Counted from the first letter of the stretch, positions 19,897-28,563 are shown. The stretch: DNA of 64,000 nt from Enterococcus lemanii (GCF_016909125.1 NZ_JAFBFD010000007.1:1-64000); one strand, 5' to 3'. Notes: a model not told the origin generated them from the sequence alone. Numbers and translations: made by a program.

Positions 19897-21828
19897 ATGG
19901 CTACAAAAAATATCGTTGTCGTCGGCGCTGGTTATGCTGGTGTGGCGGCTACAAAGTTTTTGGCTAAGAAGCTAAAAAAGGATCACGATGTCCAAATTAC
20001 TTTAATTGATCGACACTCTTACCATACAATGATGACCGAATTACACGAGGTAGCTGGCGGACGTGTTGAGCCTGAAGCCATTCAATATGACTTGCAACGT
20101 CTATTTTGTCGTAAGAAAAACGTGCAACTTGTAACAGATACCGTCACAAGTATCGATAAAGAAAAGAAAGTTGTTACGACTAAACAAGGTTCTTATGCAT
20201 TTGATTATTTAATTCTTGGTATGGGTGGAGAGCCAAATGATTTTGGCACACCAGGCGTGAAAGATCACGGCTTTACTTTATGGTCTTTTGAAGATTCGAT
20301 TCGAATTCGCGAACATATCTTAAAAACGGTTGCCAAAGCGGCGATTGAACCTGATGCACAAGTACGTCGTGCGATGTTAACTTTTGTTGTTTGTGGTTCT
20401 GGTTTTACTGGAATTGAAATGATTGGGGAGTTAATTGATTGGAAAGATCGTTTAGCCAAAGATTACAAATTAGACCCGAGCGAAATTAGCTTGAAAGTCG
20501 TTGAAGCAATGCCGACGATTTTAAATATGCTTGATCGTAACGATGCCGCAAAAGCAGAACGTTACTTAAAAGCGAAAAACGTCGATCTTGTTTTAAATGC
20601 ACCAATTGTTGAAGTAACAAAAGATCACATTATCTTGAAAGACGGTTCAACGATTCCAACACATACCTTAATTTGGACTGCCGGTGTGAAAGGGACAACC
20701 GACGCTGCTGACTTTGGTTTAGAAGCTTCTCGTGGTAATCGTTTAGTTGCCAATGAATTCATGGAAGCAAAAGGTTACGAAGATAAAAATATTTATATTA
20801 TTGGGGACTTAGTTTTTTACGAAGAGTTTCCAAATACCCCAACACCACAAATTGTTCAAGCAGCGGAACAAACTGGTCATACAGCTGCTGCAAACATCGT
20901 GGCTGATATTAAAGGTGGCGAAAAACATCCATTTAAAGGAAATTACCAAGGATTTATGGTTTCAATTGGTGCCAAATGGGGTGTCGCTAACTTATTTAAC
21001 AAAATTCATTTAAGTGGTTTCTTAGCGATTATTATGAAACACATCGTCAACTTGAAATACTTCTTTGATATTCGTTCTGGTTACTATATGTTCCAATACA
21101 TGATGCATGAATTTTTCCACATTAAAGATGATCGTAACGTCACTCATGGTCATTCTTCTCGTTATGGAAACGTCTTGTGGAGTGTGCCTTTACGCGTCTT
21201 TTATGGTTTAGTGTGGTTTATTGAAGCCTCTAAGAAAATTGTTGGTAATGGGGAGTGGCTAAAACCTGGCACTTGGTTTGGTGAAGGTTCTTGGTTCACG
21301 GGTAACAGTGTCTTCCCTTGGACTTGGGATTACCAAGCCGTTACCGATGCTGCAAGTGGGGCTAGTGCCGCTGAAGCAACAACTGCCGCAAGTGGGGCCG
21401 CTACAGGCGAAGCAGTCGAAGCCGTGGCTCATTTTGGTTTAAGTTATGCTTATGGCGAAAATCCAATGGCGGTTTTAGATAAGGCACCAGATTGGTTCTC
21501 AAGCATTATGAAAGTGATGATGCCAAACATGGATGTTGCAATGTTCTTCCAAAAAATGATGGTCTTTGTTGAGATCGGAATTGCTTTAGCATTAATGGCG
21601 GGCTTATTTACTTGGTTAATGAGTGCGACAACCATTGCTTTAGTTGTGACCTTCTGTCTTTCAGGCATGTTCTTCTGGGTAAATATTTGGTTTATTCCAG
21701 TCGCATTTGCTTTAATGAACGGTTCTGGTCGTGCAGTTGGTTTAGACCGTTGGGTTGTGCCTTGGTTACAAAAAACTTTAGGCAACTGGTGGTACGGTAA
21801 ACCAAAATCAATGTATGGTCAAAAATAG
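19897..21828 (+). CDS. ndh2: type II NADH dehydrogenase of the EET pathway
   Basis: This is a 643-residue flavoprotein that oxidises NADH and reduces a demethylmenaquinone. The FAD site GAGYAG (residues 10-15) and the NADH-binding CGSGFTG (near 169-175) mark the two Rossmann domains of NDH-2. Unlike ordinary NDH-2 (about 400 residues), it carries a C-terminal extension of some 240 residues with an Ala/Thr-rich linker near 490-510 and hydrophobic membrane segments near 550-615. This extended architecture is typical of the Ndh2 in EET loci. The ATG follows AAGGGGAG. It ends in its own terminator at 21847-21892, apart from eetA. Confidence 0.93.
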   Translation: MATKNIVVVGAGYAGVAATKFLAKKLKKDHDVQITLIDRHSYHTMMTELHEVAGGRVEPEAIQYDLQRLFCRKKNVQLVTDTVTSIDKEKKVVTTKQGSYAFDYLILGMGGEPNDFGTPGVKDHGFTLWSFEDSIRIREHILKTVAKAAIEPDAQVRRAMLTFVVCGSGFTGIEMIGELIDWKDRLAKDYKLDPSEISLKVVEAMPTILNMLDRNDAAKAERYLKAKNVDLVLNAPIVEVTKDHIILKDGSTIPTHTLIWTAGVKGTTDAADFGLEASRGNRLVANEFMEAKGYEDKNIYIIGDLVFYEEFPNTPTPQIVQAAEQTGHTAAANIVADIKGGEKHPFKGNYQGFMVSIGAKWGVANLFNKIHLSGFLAIIMKHIVNLKYFFDIRSGYYMFQYMMHEFFHIKDDRNVTHGHSSRYGNVLWSVPLRVFYGLVWFIEASKKIVGNGEWLKPGTWFGEGSWFTGNSVFPWTWDYQAVTDAASGASAAEATTAASGAATGEAVEAVAHFGLSYAYGENPMAVLDKAPDWFSSIMKVMMPNMDVAMFFQKMMVFVEIGIALALMAGLFTWLMSATTIALVVTFCLSGMFFWVNIWFIPVAFALMNGSGRAVGLDRWVVPWLQKTLGNWWYGKPKSMYGQK

Positions 21829-21846
21829 TTAAGTCACATTTTATTG

Positions 21847-21892
21847 AAAGTTGAAACAAAAGGCGCTCAATTCTTTTGTTTCAACTTTTTTT
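21847..21892 (+). terminator. terminator after ndh2
   Basis: A perfect 16-bp stem (AAAGTTGAAACAAAAG and complement) with a 10-nt loop runs into seven or more T residues. It should reduce transcription into eetA-eetB-dmkB and so set subunit ratios. Confidence 0.85.
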
Positions 21893-21958
21893 CATGAATC
21901 GAAAAGAAATGCACCTGTTTATGTTAAACTAGAGAAAATCAACCAAGGAGATGGGAAA

Positions 21959-22375
21959 ATGATGCTAAAAAATTTTATTCAAACAAGTCGCCTCAAGCGC
22001 TGGGATTTCATTATTATTTTATTTTTAATTTTAGCTTCCTTTACGCCGCTCTTTCTTTTTGGTTGGCAAAAATTACCAGAAAATGTGGAAATGCAAGCTA
22101 TTTTACGAGTGGATGGGCAAGAAATTACTACTTTTCAGCTAGTTGAAGGAAAAAAAGGCTTCACCTACCTTTACGAAGATGAAGACGGTGACACGAACTT
22201 ACTCGAAATTGATGGTAGCCGCATTCGTATCAAAGAAGCCGATTGCGGTGATCAAATTTGTGTACGACGCGGTTGGGCCAGTAAAAATGGCGAAACCATT
22301 GTTTGTCTACCACATAAATTAGTCATTGAAATTAAAGCACTAGACGGGAGTGAACAAAACGATTTGATTTATTAA
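21959..22375 (+). CDS. eetA: EET membrane protein with NusG-II-like extracellular domain
   Basis: This is a 138-residue protein with one N-terminal membrane segment (about residues 15-36) and an outward NusG domain II-like region containing paired cysteines (CGDQICV and IVCLPHK). In Listeria, EetA and EetB are thought to pass electrons from membrane quinol to the outer flavin carriers. The ATG at 21959 has AAGGAG 8 nt upstream; a longer in-frame opening at 21851 overlaps the terminator and is not used. It is followed by eetB after 11 bp. The molecular role of the family is only partly known. Confidence 0.85.
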   Translation: MMLKNFIQTSRLKRWDFIIILFLILASFTPLFLFGWQKLPENVEMQAILRVDGQEITTFQLVEGKKGFTYLYEDEDGDTNLLEIDGSRIRIKEADCGDQICVRRGWASKNGETIVCLPHKLVIEIKALDGSEQNDLIY

Positions 22376-22386
22376 TCGTTCAAGTT

Positions 22387-22938
22387 ATGAATCATTTACG
22401 AAAAATTATTTTTATTTCTTTACTTGTCGCTCAAGGAGTCGTCATTGGTTTAATCGAAAATTTAATTCCTTACCCTTTTCCTTTTGCTCCTGGCGCAAAA
22501 CTTGGATTGGCTAATTTAATTACGATTATCGCTTTATTTACGATGCCAAAAAAAGAAAGTTTCTTACTGGTCTCCTTGCGCCTAATCTTGACTACGCTCC
22601 TTGGAGGGACGGTTTCAACTTTTCTATATAGCTTTTCTGGTAGCATGTTAAGTTACTTTAGTATGTTACTTGTCAAAAAGCTCGGGCCAAAACGCGTTAG
22701 TATCATTGGAATTAGCGCAACCGGTGGCTTTATGCATAACGTCGGACAACTCGTCACTGCTTCTTGGATTGCCCAATCTTGGAGTGTGATGCTTTATTTG
22801 CCAGTACTCTCATTTTTAGGGATTTTATCTGGTATCGCGATTGGAATTAGTGCAAATTACTTATTGCAACGCGTTAAAACACTCAAACAATTCCAACAAG
22901 CATACGAAGAAGAAACGAAAATTCAGTGGTCTGAATGA
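22387..22938 (+). CDS. eetB: EET membrane protein, Gx transporter family
   Basis: This 183-residue, largely hydrophobic protein belongs to the Gx transporter family, often misnamed heptaprenyl diphosphate synthase component I. About five or six membrane spans are visible, with the conserved PGAKLGLANL segment (near residues 36-45) and GGFMHNVGQL. It resembles the S-components of ECF transporters. Within EET loci it sits between eetA and the prenyl synthase and is required with EetA for electron transfer to the outside. No strong ribosome site precedes the ATG, so coupling to eetA is likely. Confidence 0.85.
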   Translation: MNHLRKIIFISLLVAQGVVIGLIENLIPYPFPFAPGAKLGLANLITIIALFTMPKKESFLLVSLRLILTTLLGGTVSTFLYSFSGSMLSYFSMLLVKKLGPKRVSIIGISATGGFMHNVGQLVTASWIAQSWSVMLYLPVLSFLGILSGIAIGISANYLLQRVKTLKQFQQAYEEETKIQWSE

Positions 22939-22962
22939 TAAATACGAAAGGAGACGTTGCTA

Positions 22963-23949
22963 ATGGTCCTTCACCCAATGTGGGCACAATTCCCCCAATT
23001 ACAAAAAGATTTACAAGCAACCTTAACTTTAATGGAACAATCGATCCAACTAAAAAATAAAGACGTGGAGACTGCCATTTTAGAAATGATTCAAGCCGGC
23101 GGAAAATTACTCCGCCCAGCCTATCAAATCCTTTTCGCTCAATTTGGCAAACAAACTGACCACAAAAAAACGATTGCCTTAGCTGCTGCCATTGAAATGT
23201 TACATACCGCCACTTTAATTCATGATGATATTGTCGATGAGTCTGATTTACGACGCAAACAACCAACGATTCGAGCACGCTTTGGGAATAGTACCGCTGT
23301 TTATGCAGGGGATTATTTGTTTGTGACGTGTTTTAAACTCTTAGCTGATTATGCAAGTTCAATGCAAAGTTTGCAGATGAATTCAAAAAGTATGGAGAAA
23401 ATCTTAGATGGTGAACTGGGGCAAATGGAAAAACATTACTATATCGAAGTTACCATTGACGAGTATTTGGAAAATATTTCAGGCAAAACGGCGGAACTTT
23501 TCGCTTTAAGTTGTGGGATTGGGGCTTTGGAAAGTGGTAGCACCACTTCTTTTGCTAAAAGAACCGGTGATATTGGACACAATATTGGGATGGCTTTTCA
23601 AATTTTAGATGATATTTTAGATTATACGCAAACAAGTACGGCTATTGGTAAACCTGTTTTAGAAGACGTACGCCAAGGAATTTATTCATTACCGTTACTT
23701 TATGCTTTAAAAGAAAACCCACTTGAAATCAAGCCCTTACTAGCGAAAAAAGAACAACTAACCCTCACAGAAGCCCAACAAGTTTTCGAACTGGTGACTG
23801 CTTCAAGCGGTGTTCAAAAAGCCAAAAAAATGGCGGAAAATTATACTAATCAAGCTTTAAAAGCCTTGGAAAAATTACCTAAAGAGCCAGCTTGGGCCAA
23901 AGAAACTCTGATTGAAATTACGAAATTGATTTTGCATCGAACCAATTAA
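22963..23949 (+). CDS. dmkB: polyprenyl diphosphate synthase for EET quinone
   Basis: This 328-residue trans-prenyltransferase makes the polyprenyl tail used by DmkA. Both Asp-rich motifs are present: HDDIVDESDLRR (near residue 89) and QILDDILDYT (near residue 212), with the catalytic Gln/Lys around them. The ATG at 22963 has AAAGGAG 9 nt upstream; the in-frame TTG at 22957 is too close to that site. It is the last gene of the rightward EET arm and ends at a strong hairpin. Chain length cannot be deduced safely by eye. It could also serve general menaquinone synthesis, but placement favours EET. Confidence 0.9.
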   Translation: MVLHPMWAQFPQLQKDLQATLTLMEQSIQLKNKDVETAILEMIQAGGKLLRPAYQILFAQFGKQTDHKKTIALAAAIEMLHTATLIHDDIVDESDLRRKQPTIRARFGNSTAVYAGDYLFVTCFKLLADYASSMQSLQMNSKSMEKILDGELGQMEKHYYIEVTIDEYLENISGKTAELFALSCGIGALESGSTTSFAKRTGDIGHNIGMAFQILDDILDYTQTSTAIGKPVLEDVRQGIYSLPLLYALKENPLEIKPLLAKKEQLTLTEAQQVFELVTASSGVQKAKKMAENYTNQALKALEKLPKEPAWAKETLIEITKLILHRTN

Positions 23950-23965
23950 AAAAAAGCGTATCACC

Positions 23966-24020
23966 AACCCCTTTGCTCAAAATAGCACTAGTACTATTTT
24001 GAGCAAAGGGGTTAAAAATC
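23966..24020 (+). terminator. terminator after dmkB
   Basis: A 20-bp perfect stem (AACCCCTTTGCTCAAAATAG and complement) surrounds an 8-nt loop, followed after AAAAATC by six T residues. It closes the eetA-eetB-dmkB unit. Confidence 0.85.
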
Positions 24021-24236
24021 TTTTTTGCTAACCATTAAAAAGGATAGATAGACCACTTTAAATAACATACAATCTTTATAGACCACTGAAAAGTGCTAGC
24101 TTTCGTCATTGAAAACTAGCACTTTAATTTTTTACCACATGAATCATATCCACGTTAAAAAGTAGTGGTTTATTGCTCATAAAACAAAAGCAGGCGCAAT
24201 TTTTGAGAGCAGGAGGAGTGAATTTCAAAAAAAATC
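24021..24236. other. gene-free stretch with a second terminator-like hairpin
   Basis: No credible ORF is present. It contains a repeated ATAGACCACT (near 24048 and 24079) and, at 24090-24125, a perfect 10-bp hairpin (AAAGTGCTAG and CTAGCACTTT) followed by AATTTTTT. Such a hairpin 70 bp after a terminator could end a short unannotated RNA, or be a spare terminator. I found no convincing promoter for it. Confidence 0.4.
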
Positions 24237-24264
24237 TTGCTTTATTTTCGTTAACCATTATAAT
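24237..24264 (+). promoter_or_regulatory. bioB operon promoter
   Basis: TTGCTT and TATAAT lie 16 bp apart. The BirA operator covers the spacer and -10, so repressor binding would directly block polymerase. Confidence 0.7.
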
Positions 24265-24287
24265 TTGTAAAGGTTAACGAAAATAAA
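24241..24287. promoter_or_regulatory. BirA operator (biotin box)
   Basis: Two perfect 16-bp arms, TTTATTTTCGTTAACC and its complement, are separated by 15 bp. The core GTTAACC-N15-GGTTAAC matches the known bacterial biotin-operator pattern. It overlaps the bioB promoter and precedes the ATG by about 34 bp. Confidence 0.9.
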
Positions 24288-24320
24288 ATTGTGACCAATT
24301 CTTAAAGAAAAGGTGATTGC

Positions 24321-25277
24321 ATGTTTGAAAATGAAGAAAAAGAACAAATTATAGCGCATTGTTTAACGATTTTAGGAGACAATGCTGATTGGTGGCATTA
24401 CTATGGAGAAGCCATTAAAGTTAAGCAACAGGCGACAAAGAACCAAATCCGACTCAATAGTTTATTGAACGCCAAAAGTGGGTTATGTAAGGAAGATTGT
24501 GGTTATTGTGCGCAATCACAATCAAGTACCGCTCCAATCGAATCGTATCGCTTAATTCCGAAAGCCGAAATTATCCGACGTGCTTTGATTGCTAAAAAAA
24601 ATCAAGCAAGTACTTTTTGCATTGCGACTAGCGGAACCAAACCTTCAAAGAAAGAATTACTCCAACTTGGGGAAGCCGTCAAAGAAATAAAAGCAACTTT
24701 ACAAATGGAGATTTGTTTATCAACTGGATTACTAGACGAAGAACAAATCTCTTATTTAAAAAACGTTGGTGTGGATCGAATTAATCATAATTTAAATACA
24801 CCTAAAGAAAATTATCCGATAATTACAACCACCCATACTTATGAAGATCGAGTGGCAACATTAGAACATTTGAACAAAGAACAAATGAATATTTGCTCTG
24901 GCTTTATTTGTGGAATGGGTGAGACAGACGAACAACTCGTGGCCTTGGCGTTTGAACTAGATCGACTAAAGCCTTATTCTTTACCAATTAATTTCTTATT
25001 ACCAATTGAAGGGACTAAACTTGCCCAACAAAATGAGTTAACTCCGATGAAATGTTTAAAAATTCTAACTATGATGCGACTTTTATTTCCTAAAACAGAA
25101 TTACGAATTAGTGCTGGGCGTGAGTTTCTCCTAGGGGAATTGCAACACCTTGCGCTCTTAATTGTTGACTCTATTTTTCTAGGAAACTATTTAACTGAAC
25201 AAGGGGCCACAAAAGAAGAAGACTTCAATATGCTTGAAGCACTTGGTCTAGAGATTGTAGGTGCACCTTATGACTAA
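24321..25277 (+). CDS. bioB: biotin synthase
   Basis: This 318-residue radical-SAM enzyme inserts sulfur into dethiobiotin to give biotin. The cluster motif CKEDCGYC (residues 52-59) binds the 4Fe-4S/SAM centre. Further conserved segments are CLSTGLLDEE, NHNLNTP and the Arg-containing ISAGRE near residue 261 that binds the auxiliary cluster. It is the first gene of the BirA-controlled operon, preceded by AAAGGTG, and overlaps bioD by 8 bp. The protein is complete and of usual length. Confidence 0.95.
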   Translation: MFENEEKEQIIAHCLTILGDNADWWHYYGEAIKVKQQATKNQIRLNSLLNAKSGLCKEDCGYCAQSQSSTAPIESYRLIPKAEIIRRALIAKKNQASTFCIATSGTKPSKKELLQLGEAVKEIKATLQMEICLSTGLLDEEQISYLKNVGVDRINHNLNTPKENYPIITTTHTYEDRVATLEHLNKEQMNICSGFICGMGETDEQLVALAFELDRLKPYSLPINFLLPIEGTKLAQQNELTPMKCLKILTMMRLLFPKTELRISAGREFLLGELQHLALLIVDSIFLGNYLTEQGATKEEDFNMLEALGLEIVGAPYD

Positions 25278-25935
25278 TCAATATATTGTTTGTAGCATTC
25301 ATACCGATAGCGGGAAAACAGTAACTACGACACTCCTTTATGATTACTTAAAAGACAAATTACAAGTATCACCCAAAATAATCAAACCCATTCAAACAGG
25401 ACCTATAAAAGATACAGAGATGTATACAAAATGGAAAGTGCCTCAAGAAAAAATTGGCAATTTTTATTCTTTTCAGACAGCGGCTTCTCCTCATATCGCT
25501 TGTAAACTAGAGCAGCAAGCGATTCATTTTGATGACCTATTCGCTTATTCTCACGCTTTACGCTTAAAAGAGCCGGCGCTGATATTTGAATTAGCTGGTG
25601 GCCTTTATACGCCAATCAACGATAATCAATTCATGATTGATTTCATTGAAGCGCTACAAATCCCTGTCATTCTCGTTATGAATAATTATTTAGGCTCCAT
25701 TAACCATAGCTTATTAACGATTCAAGCTTTACAACAAAAAAAGATTCCCATTCAGGGATTTGTCTATAATCACACCGATCAAGATACGAAGTTCTCAGAA
25801 GAAATGTGTCATATTATTCAAAAAACAACAAAAATTCCATTGATTGGTGAGATTCCTTACATCACAAATCTAGAAAATCAATTTACCTCTGAGAATATCA
25901 GGAAAAAAATTTATCAAGCGTGGTGTCTGCCATGA
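25270..25935 (+). CDS. bioD: dethiobiotin synthetase
   Basis: This 221-residue P-loop enzyme closes the ureido ring of diaminopelargonate with CO2 and ATP. The N-terminal HTDSGKT is a BioD-type P-loop, but the usual leading Gly (as in GTDTxVGKT) is Ser here and the loop is otherwise altered. Other family segments are present: KPIQTGP, ELAGGLYTPIN (normally EGAGG) and MNNYLGSINH. I choose ATG 25270, which has AGGTG upstream, over GTG 25261. The ATGACTAA overlap with bioB implies coupling. It may be a genuine but diverged BioD, or have shifted in specificity. Confidence 0.85.
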   Translation: MTNQYIVCSIHTDSGKTVTTTLLYDYLKDKLQVSPKIIKPIQTGPIKDTEMYTKWKVPQEKIGNFYSFQTAASPHIACKLEQQAIHFDDLFAYSHALRLKEPALIFELAGGLYTPINDNQFMIDFIEALQIPVILVMNNYLGSINHSLLTIQALQQKKIPIQGFVYNHTDQDTKFSEEMCHIIQKTTKIPLIGEIPYITNLENQFTSENIRKKIYQAWCLP

Positions 25936-26510
25936 TTCAAACACACAACCGGTCAACAAAACAATTAAGCTATATGGCGATGCTCTTTTCTTTATTAATC
26001 GTCTCGGCAAAAATTTTTATTCCTTTACCTTTACTTGATTATTTATCACTACAAATTGTAGTTGTCTATTTATTATTCCCCATTTTAGGATTAAAAAATG
26101 GTCTGCTTGTTTCCATTTCCTATTTCATTTTAGGCGTACTTGGATTGCCTATTTTTGCTGCAGGTGGAGGATTGGCTTATATTTTAAGACCTTCTTTTGG
26201 TTTTTTGTTGGCATTTGCGGTCTTCCCATTGATTCAGTTCCAAATGAAAAAATCTTTAAATGACAAAGGAACCTTCCAAAGCACCCTTTTGGTCAATTAT
26301 GCTTCATTAATTTGGATTCATGTCATTGGTATAAGTTATAAATATTTCATTCTCACGACTTCACTTGAGGATCCCACCCCATTATTTGCTGTTTTAACGA
26401 TTTCTAGTCTTATCGATTTCTCTTGTGACCTTTTATTGGTCACATTCGCTACTTCACTGGAATTACGACTAAAAAAAGTAGCACTAAAAATTGCTATCGT
26501 TCATAAATAA
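25932..26510 (+). CDS. bioY: biotin ECF transporter S-component BioY
   Basis: This 192-residue protein with about six membrane helices binds biotin for uptake through the shared ECF energy module, whose genes are not in the window. BioY features include PLPLLDYLSLQIVVVYL near the N-terminus and the GxxGLPIFAAGGGLAYILRP stretch near residues 80-97. The start ATG overlaps the bioD stop (ATGA), with no strong ribosome site, which points to translational coupling. Being co-operonic with an incomplete biotin pathway, it may bring in biotin and possibly a precursor such as dethiobiotin; the latter is speculation. Confidence 0.9.
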   Translation: MIQTHNRSTKQLSYMAMLFSLLIVSAKIFIPLPLLDYLSLQIVVVYLLFPILGLKNGLLVSISYFILGVLGLPIFAAGGGLAYILRPSFGFLLAFAVFPLIQFQMKKSLNDKGTFQSTLLVNYASLIWIHVIGISYKYFILTTSLEDPTPLFAVLTISSLIDFSCDLLLVTFATSLELRLKKVALKIAIVHK

Positions 26511-26646
26511 ATATTTTTACTAGAAAAGAGTCTAAACAAAGGATAGCCGAATTGGGAGAAACAATTCGAGAACAGCTTTCAGCGATTGCTCGGTCATTAG
26601 TATTCGGCTAATGAAATAAAATATCTTTAATCGCTCAATGGTAAAA
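26511..26646 (+). other. short intergenic stretch, possible coding remnant
   Basis: Between bioY and the next terminator, one frame at 26522-26611 reads as an amphipathic peptide (ESKQRIAELGETIREQLS, then AIARSLVFG and stop) with no start or ribosome site. A 9-bp inverted repeat, TAGCCGAAT/ATTCGGCTA, spans 26544-26610. It may be the tail of a lost gene; I cannot name it. Confidence 0.25.
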
Positions 26647-26697
26647 AAAAAGAGAAATCTGGTGATTGCTTCTCTCACCAGGTTTCTCTCTTTTTTT
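26647..26697. terminator. bidirectional terminator between bioY and gor
   Basis: AGAGAAATCTGGTGA pairs with TCACCAGGTTTCTCT, with one mismatch, around a 9-nt loop. A nine-A run lies on one side and a seven-T run on the other, so it serves the convergent bio operon and gor. Confidence 0.85.
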
Positions 26698-28042
26698 ATC
26701 GCATGGTCACAAATTCTTCTGACCCGGTTGGATGGATAGCAACTGTTTCGTCAAAATCTTTTTTAGTCGCGCCCATTTTAATCGCAACGGCAAAGCCTTG
26801 GAGCATTTCATCGACACCCCGACCTATCCCGTGTAAGCCAACAATTTTTTCTTCTTCTCCTGCGCAAACCAGCATCATTTTCGCTTTTTGGCGATAAGAA
26901 TCAAGCGCAAAATACATCGGCGTAAATTCCGATTGATAGACTTTGATTTGTTTTTCACCGTATTTTTCTTGCGCTTCTTTTTCTGACAAACCAATCGTAG
27001 CCATTGGTGGATGCGTGAAAACGACGGTTGGTACAAGATTGTAATCGAGATGGGCATCGGCCTGATTGTTAAAGAGACGTTCAGCTAAACGACGCCCGGC
27101 CGCAATCGCCACCGGGGTTAAATCAATTTTACCAATGACATCCCCGACCGCGTAAATTCCTTTGGTGTTTGTATTTTGGTACTGATCAACCGGAATAAAA
27201 CCATTTTCGCATAAAGCAATCGTTGTCTTTTCTAAACCTAAGTTATCCACATTCGGCGCTCGACCACCGGCAAAAAGAACGTAATCGCCGGTTAACGTCG
27301 TGCCGTTAGCAAAATGCACGAGATAGTTATCCCCAGATTTTTCAATTTTTTCTGGTACGTGGGATTCGTAAAGTTTTATCCCATCTTGTTGATAAAGGGC
27401 CATTAAATGGTACGATAGCATTTCTTCAAAACACCTTAATGGACGATGGTAGCGAAACGCCCATGACACTTGTGCACCCAAACCTTGCATGACACCAGCG
27501 ATTTCTGCTGCAATATAGCCACCGCCAATGACGATGGGCTTTTTAGGCAGTTCGGTTAAAGCAAAAAAATCATCCGAATCACGAGCATATTGGCCACCTG
27601 GAATTTCAAGAGACTTTGGTCGGCCACCGGTTGCAATTAAAATATGTGGTGCTTGATATTTCGAGTTATCCACAACTATCGTCTCGTTATCCACAAATTG
27701 TGCATAACCTTTAATAACGTCAACACCATTTCCTTCAAGCCCACGAGCATACGCACCATGTAAAAATTCAATGTATTGCTCACGGTTATCCACAAGTTGC
27801 TTAAAATTTAAGACGGGTGACGATGCAGTGATGCCATACCCACTCGCGTCACGATGCAGGCTTTCAAAAAGATCGCTGGCTTGCCACATTACTTTTTTAG
27901 GAACACAACCAACATTCACACACGTCCCGCCCAATTCTTTTCCTTCAATTAGTAAAACGTTTGCGCCACGCATCGCCGCTCGATTCGCGGAAGCAATCCC
28001 TCCACTGCCACCGCCAATTACAATATAATCATATTTTTTCAA
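26696..28042 (-). CDS. gor: glutathione-disulfide reductase
   Basis: This 448-residue pyridine-nucleotide disulfide oxidoreductase keeps glutathione reduced using NADPH and FAD. The FAD-binding GGGSGG, the redox-active pair [11 protein letters not shown], the second dinucleotide site GGGYIAAE and the C-terminal [11 protein letters not shown] interface motif (with the catalytic His) are all present. The start is most likely TTG 28042, because GGAGGG lies 8 nt upstream, inside a longer open frame. The preceding GNAT gene ends 62 bp upstream, and the two may be co-transcribed. Other flavoprotein reductases of this family remain possible, but the C-terminus fits Gor best. Confidence 0.88.
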   Translation of the reverse strand: MKKYDYIVIGGGSGGIASANRAAMRGANVLLIEGKELGGTCVNVGCVPKKVMWQASDLFESLHRDASGYGITASSPVLNFKQLVDNREQYIEFLHGAYARGLEGNGVDVIKGYAQFVDNETIVVDNSKYQAPHILIATGGRPKSLEIPGGQYARDSDDFFALTELPKKPIVIGGGYIAAEIAGVMQGLGAQVSWAFRYHRPLRCFEEMLSYHLMALYQQDGIKLYESHVPEKIEKSGDNYLVHFANGTTLTGDYVLFAGGRAPNVDNLGLEKTTIALCENGFIPVDQYQNTNTKGIYAVGDVIGKIDLTPVAIAAGRRLAERLFNNQADAHLDYNLVPTVVFTHPPMATIGLSEKEAQEKYGEKQIKVYQSEFTPMYFALDSYRQKAKMMLVCAGEEEKIVGLHGIGRGVDEMLQGFAVAIKMGATKKDFDETVAIHPTGSEEFVTMR

Positions 28043-28104
28043 AGAAGTTCCCTCCGATTTTATTTCCTTGTATTTACTCAAACTAGCATGTGTGTTTTTT
28101 TCTG

Positions 28105-28563
28105 TCAATCAATCAAACTTCGCTGGAGGAGCAAGGCATCTTTTAATGTAACCCCGTTTTCAACCAACGGCGTTTGATAATTTTGTGTAAAATAATCGGC
28201 TAAGACGGACACGACGCGAAAGCCTTGTTTTTGATAAAAGATTAAAGGCACTAAACTCGTTGTGCCGGTTTTCACTTCGATTTGTTCATAAGCTTGTTCT
28301 CGACTTTGGCGCAAAGCTTCGCGGAGTAATTGTTGACCAATCCCTTGATTTTGGGCCTCTTTAACCACACTGACGTTCATAATTTCAACCGTTGTGGTAT
28401 TTTTTTCTTGTAAGACAAGCAGACCGAGCAATTGATTTTTGTCTCGTATTTCGAGTAATTCACTTGTACCTAAGTAGCTTTCAACTACCTTTTTCTCTGG
28501 ATCGGCTTTAAGCAGGAGCGGCCAATCTTCTAGTTGAATTTGCGTTCGCCATTTTATTTCCAT
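28105..28563 (-). CDS. GNAT-family N-acetyltransferase
   Basis: This 152-residue protein has the GNAT acetyl-CoA fold. The pyrophosphate-binding loop is QNQGIGQQL near residues 91-99, the preceding beta strand VEIMNVSVV fits, and the [12 protein letters not shown] segment is the family's usual C-terminal part. The acceptor substrate is unknown. It could be a small molecule or a protein N-terminus; nothing in the context decides. The start has a G-rich GGCGGTGG upstream. It reads in the same direction as gor. Confidence 0.8.
   Translation of the reverse strand: MEIKWRTQIQLEDWPLLLKADPEKKVVESYLGTSELLEIRDKNQLLGLLVLQEKNTTTVEIMNVSVVKEAQNQGIGQQLLREALRQSREQAYEQIEVKTGTTSLVPLIFYQKQGFRVVSVLADYFTQNYQTPLVENGVTLKDALLLQRSLID

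Noticed and set aside
21851-21958. 36-codon extension of eetA
   Set aside because: It covers the ndh2 terminator and precedes a well-placed AAGGAG for ATG 21959.
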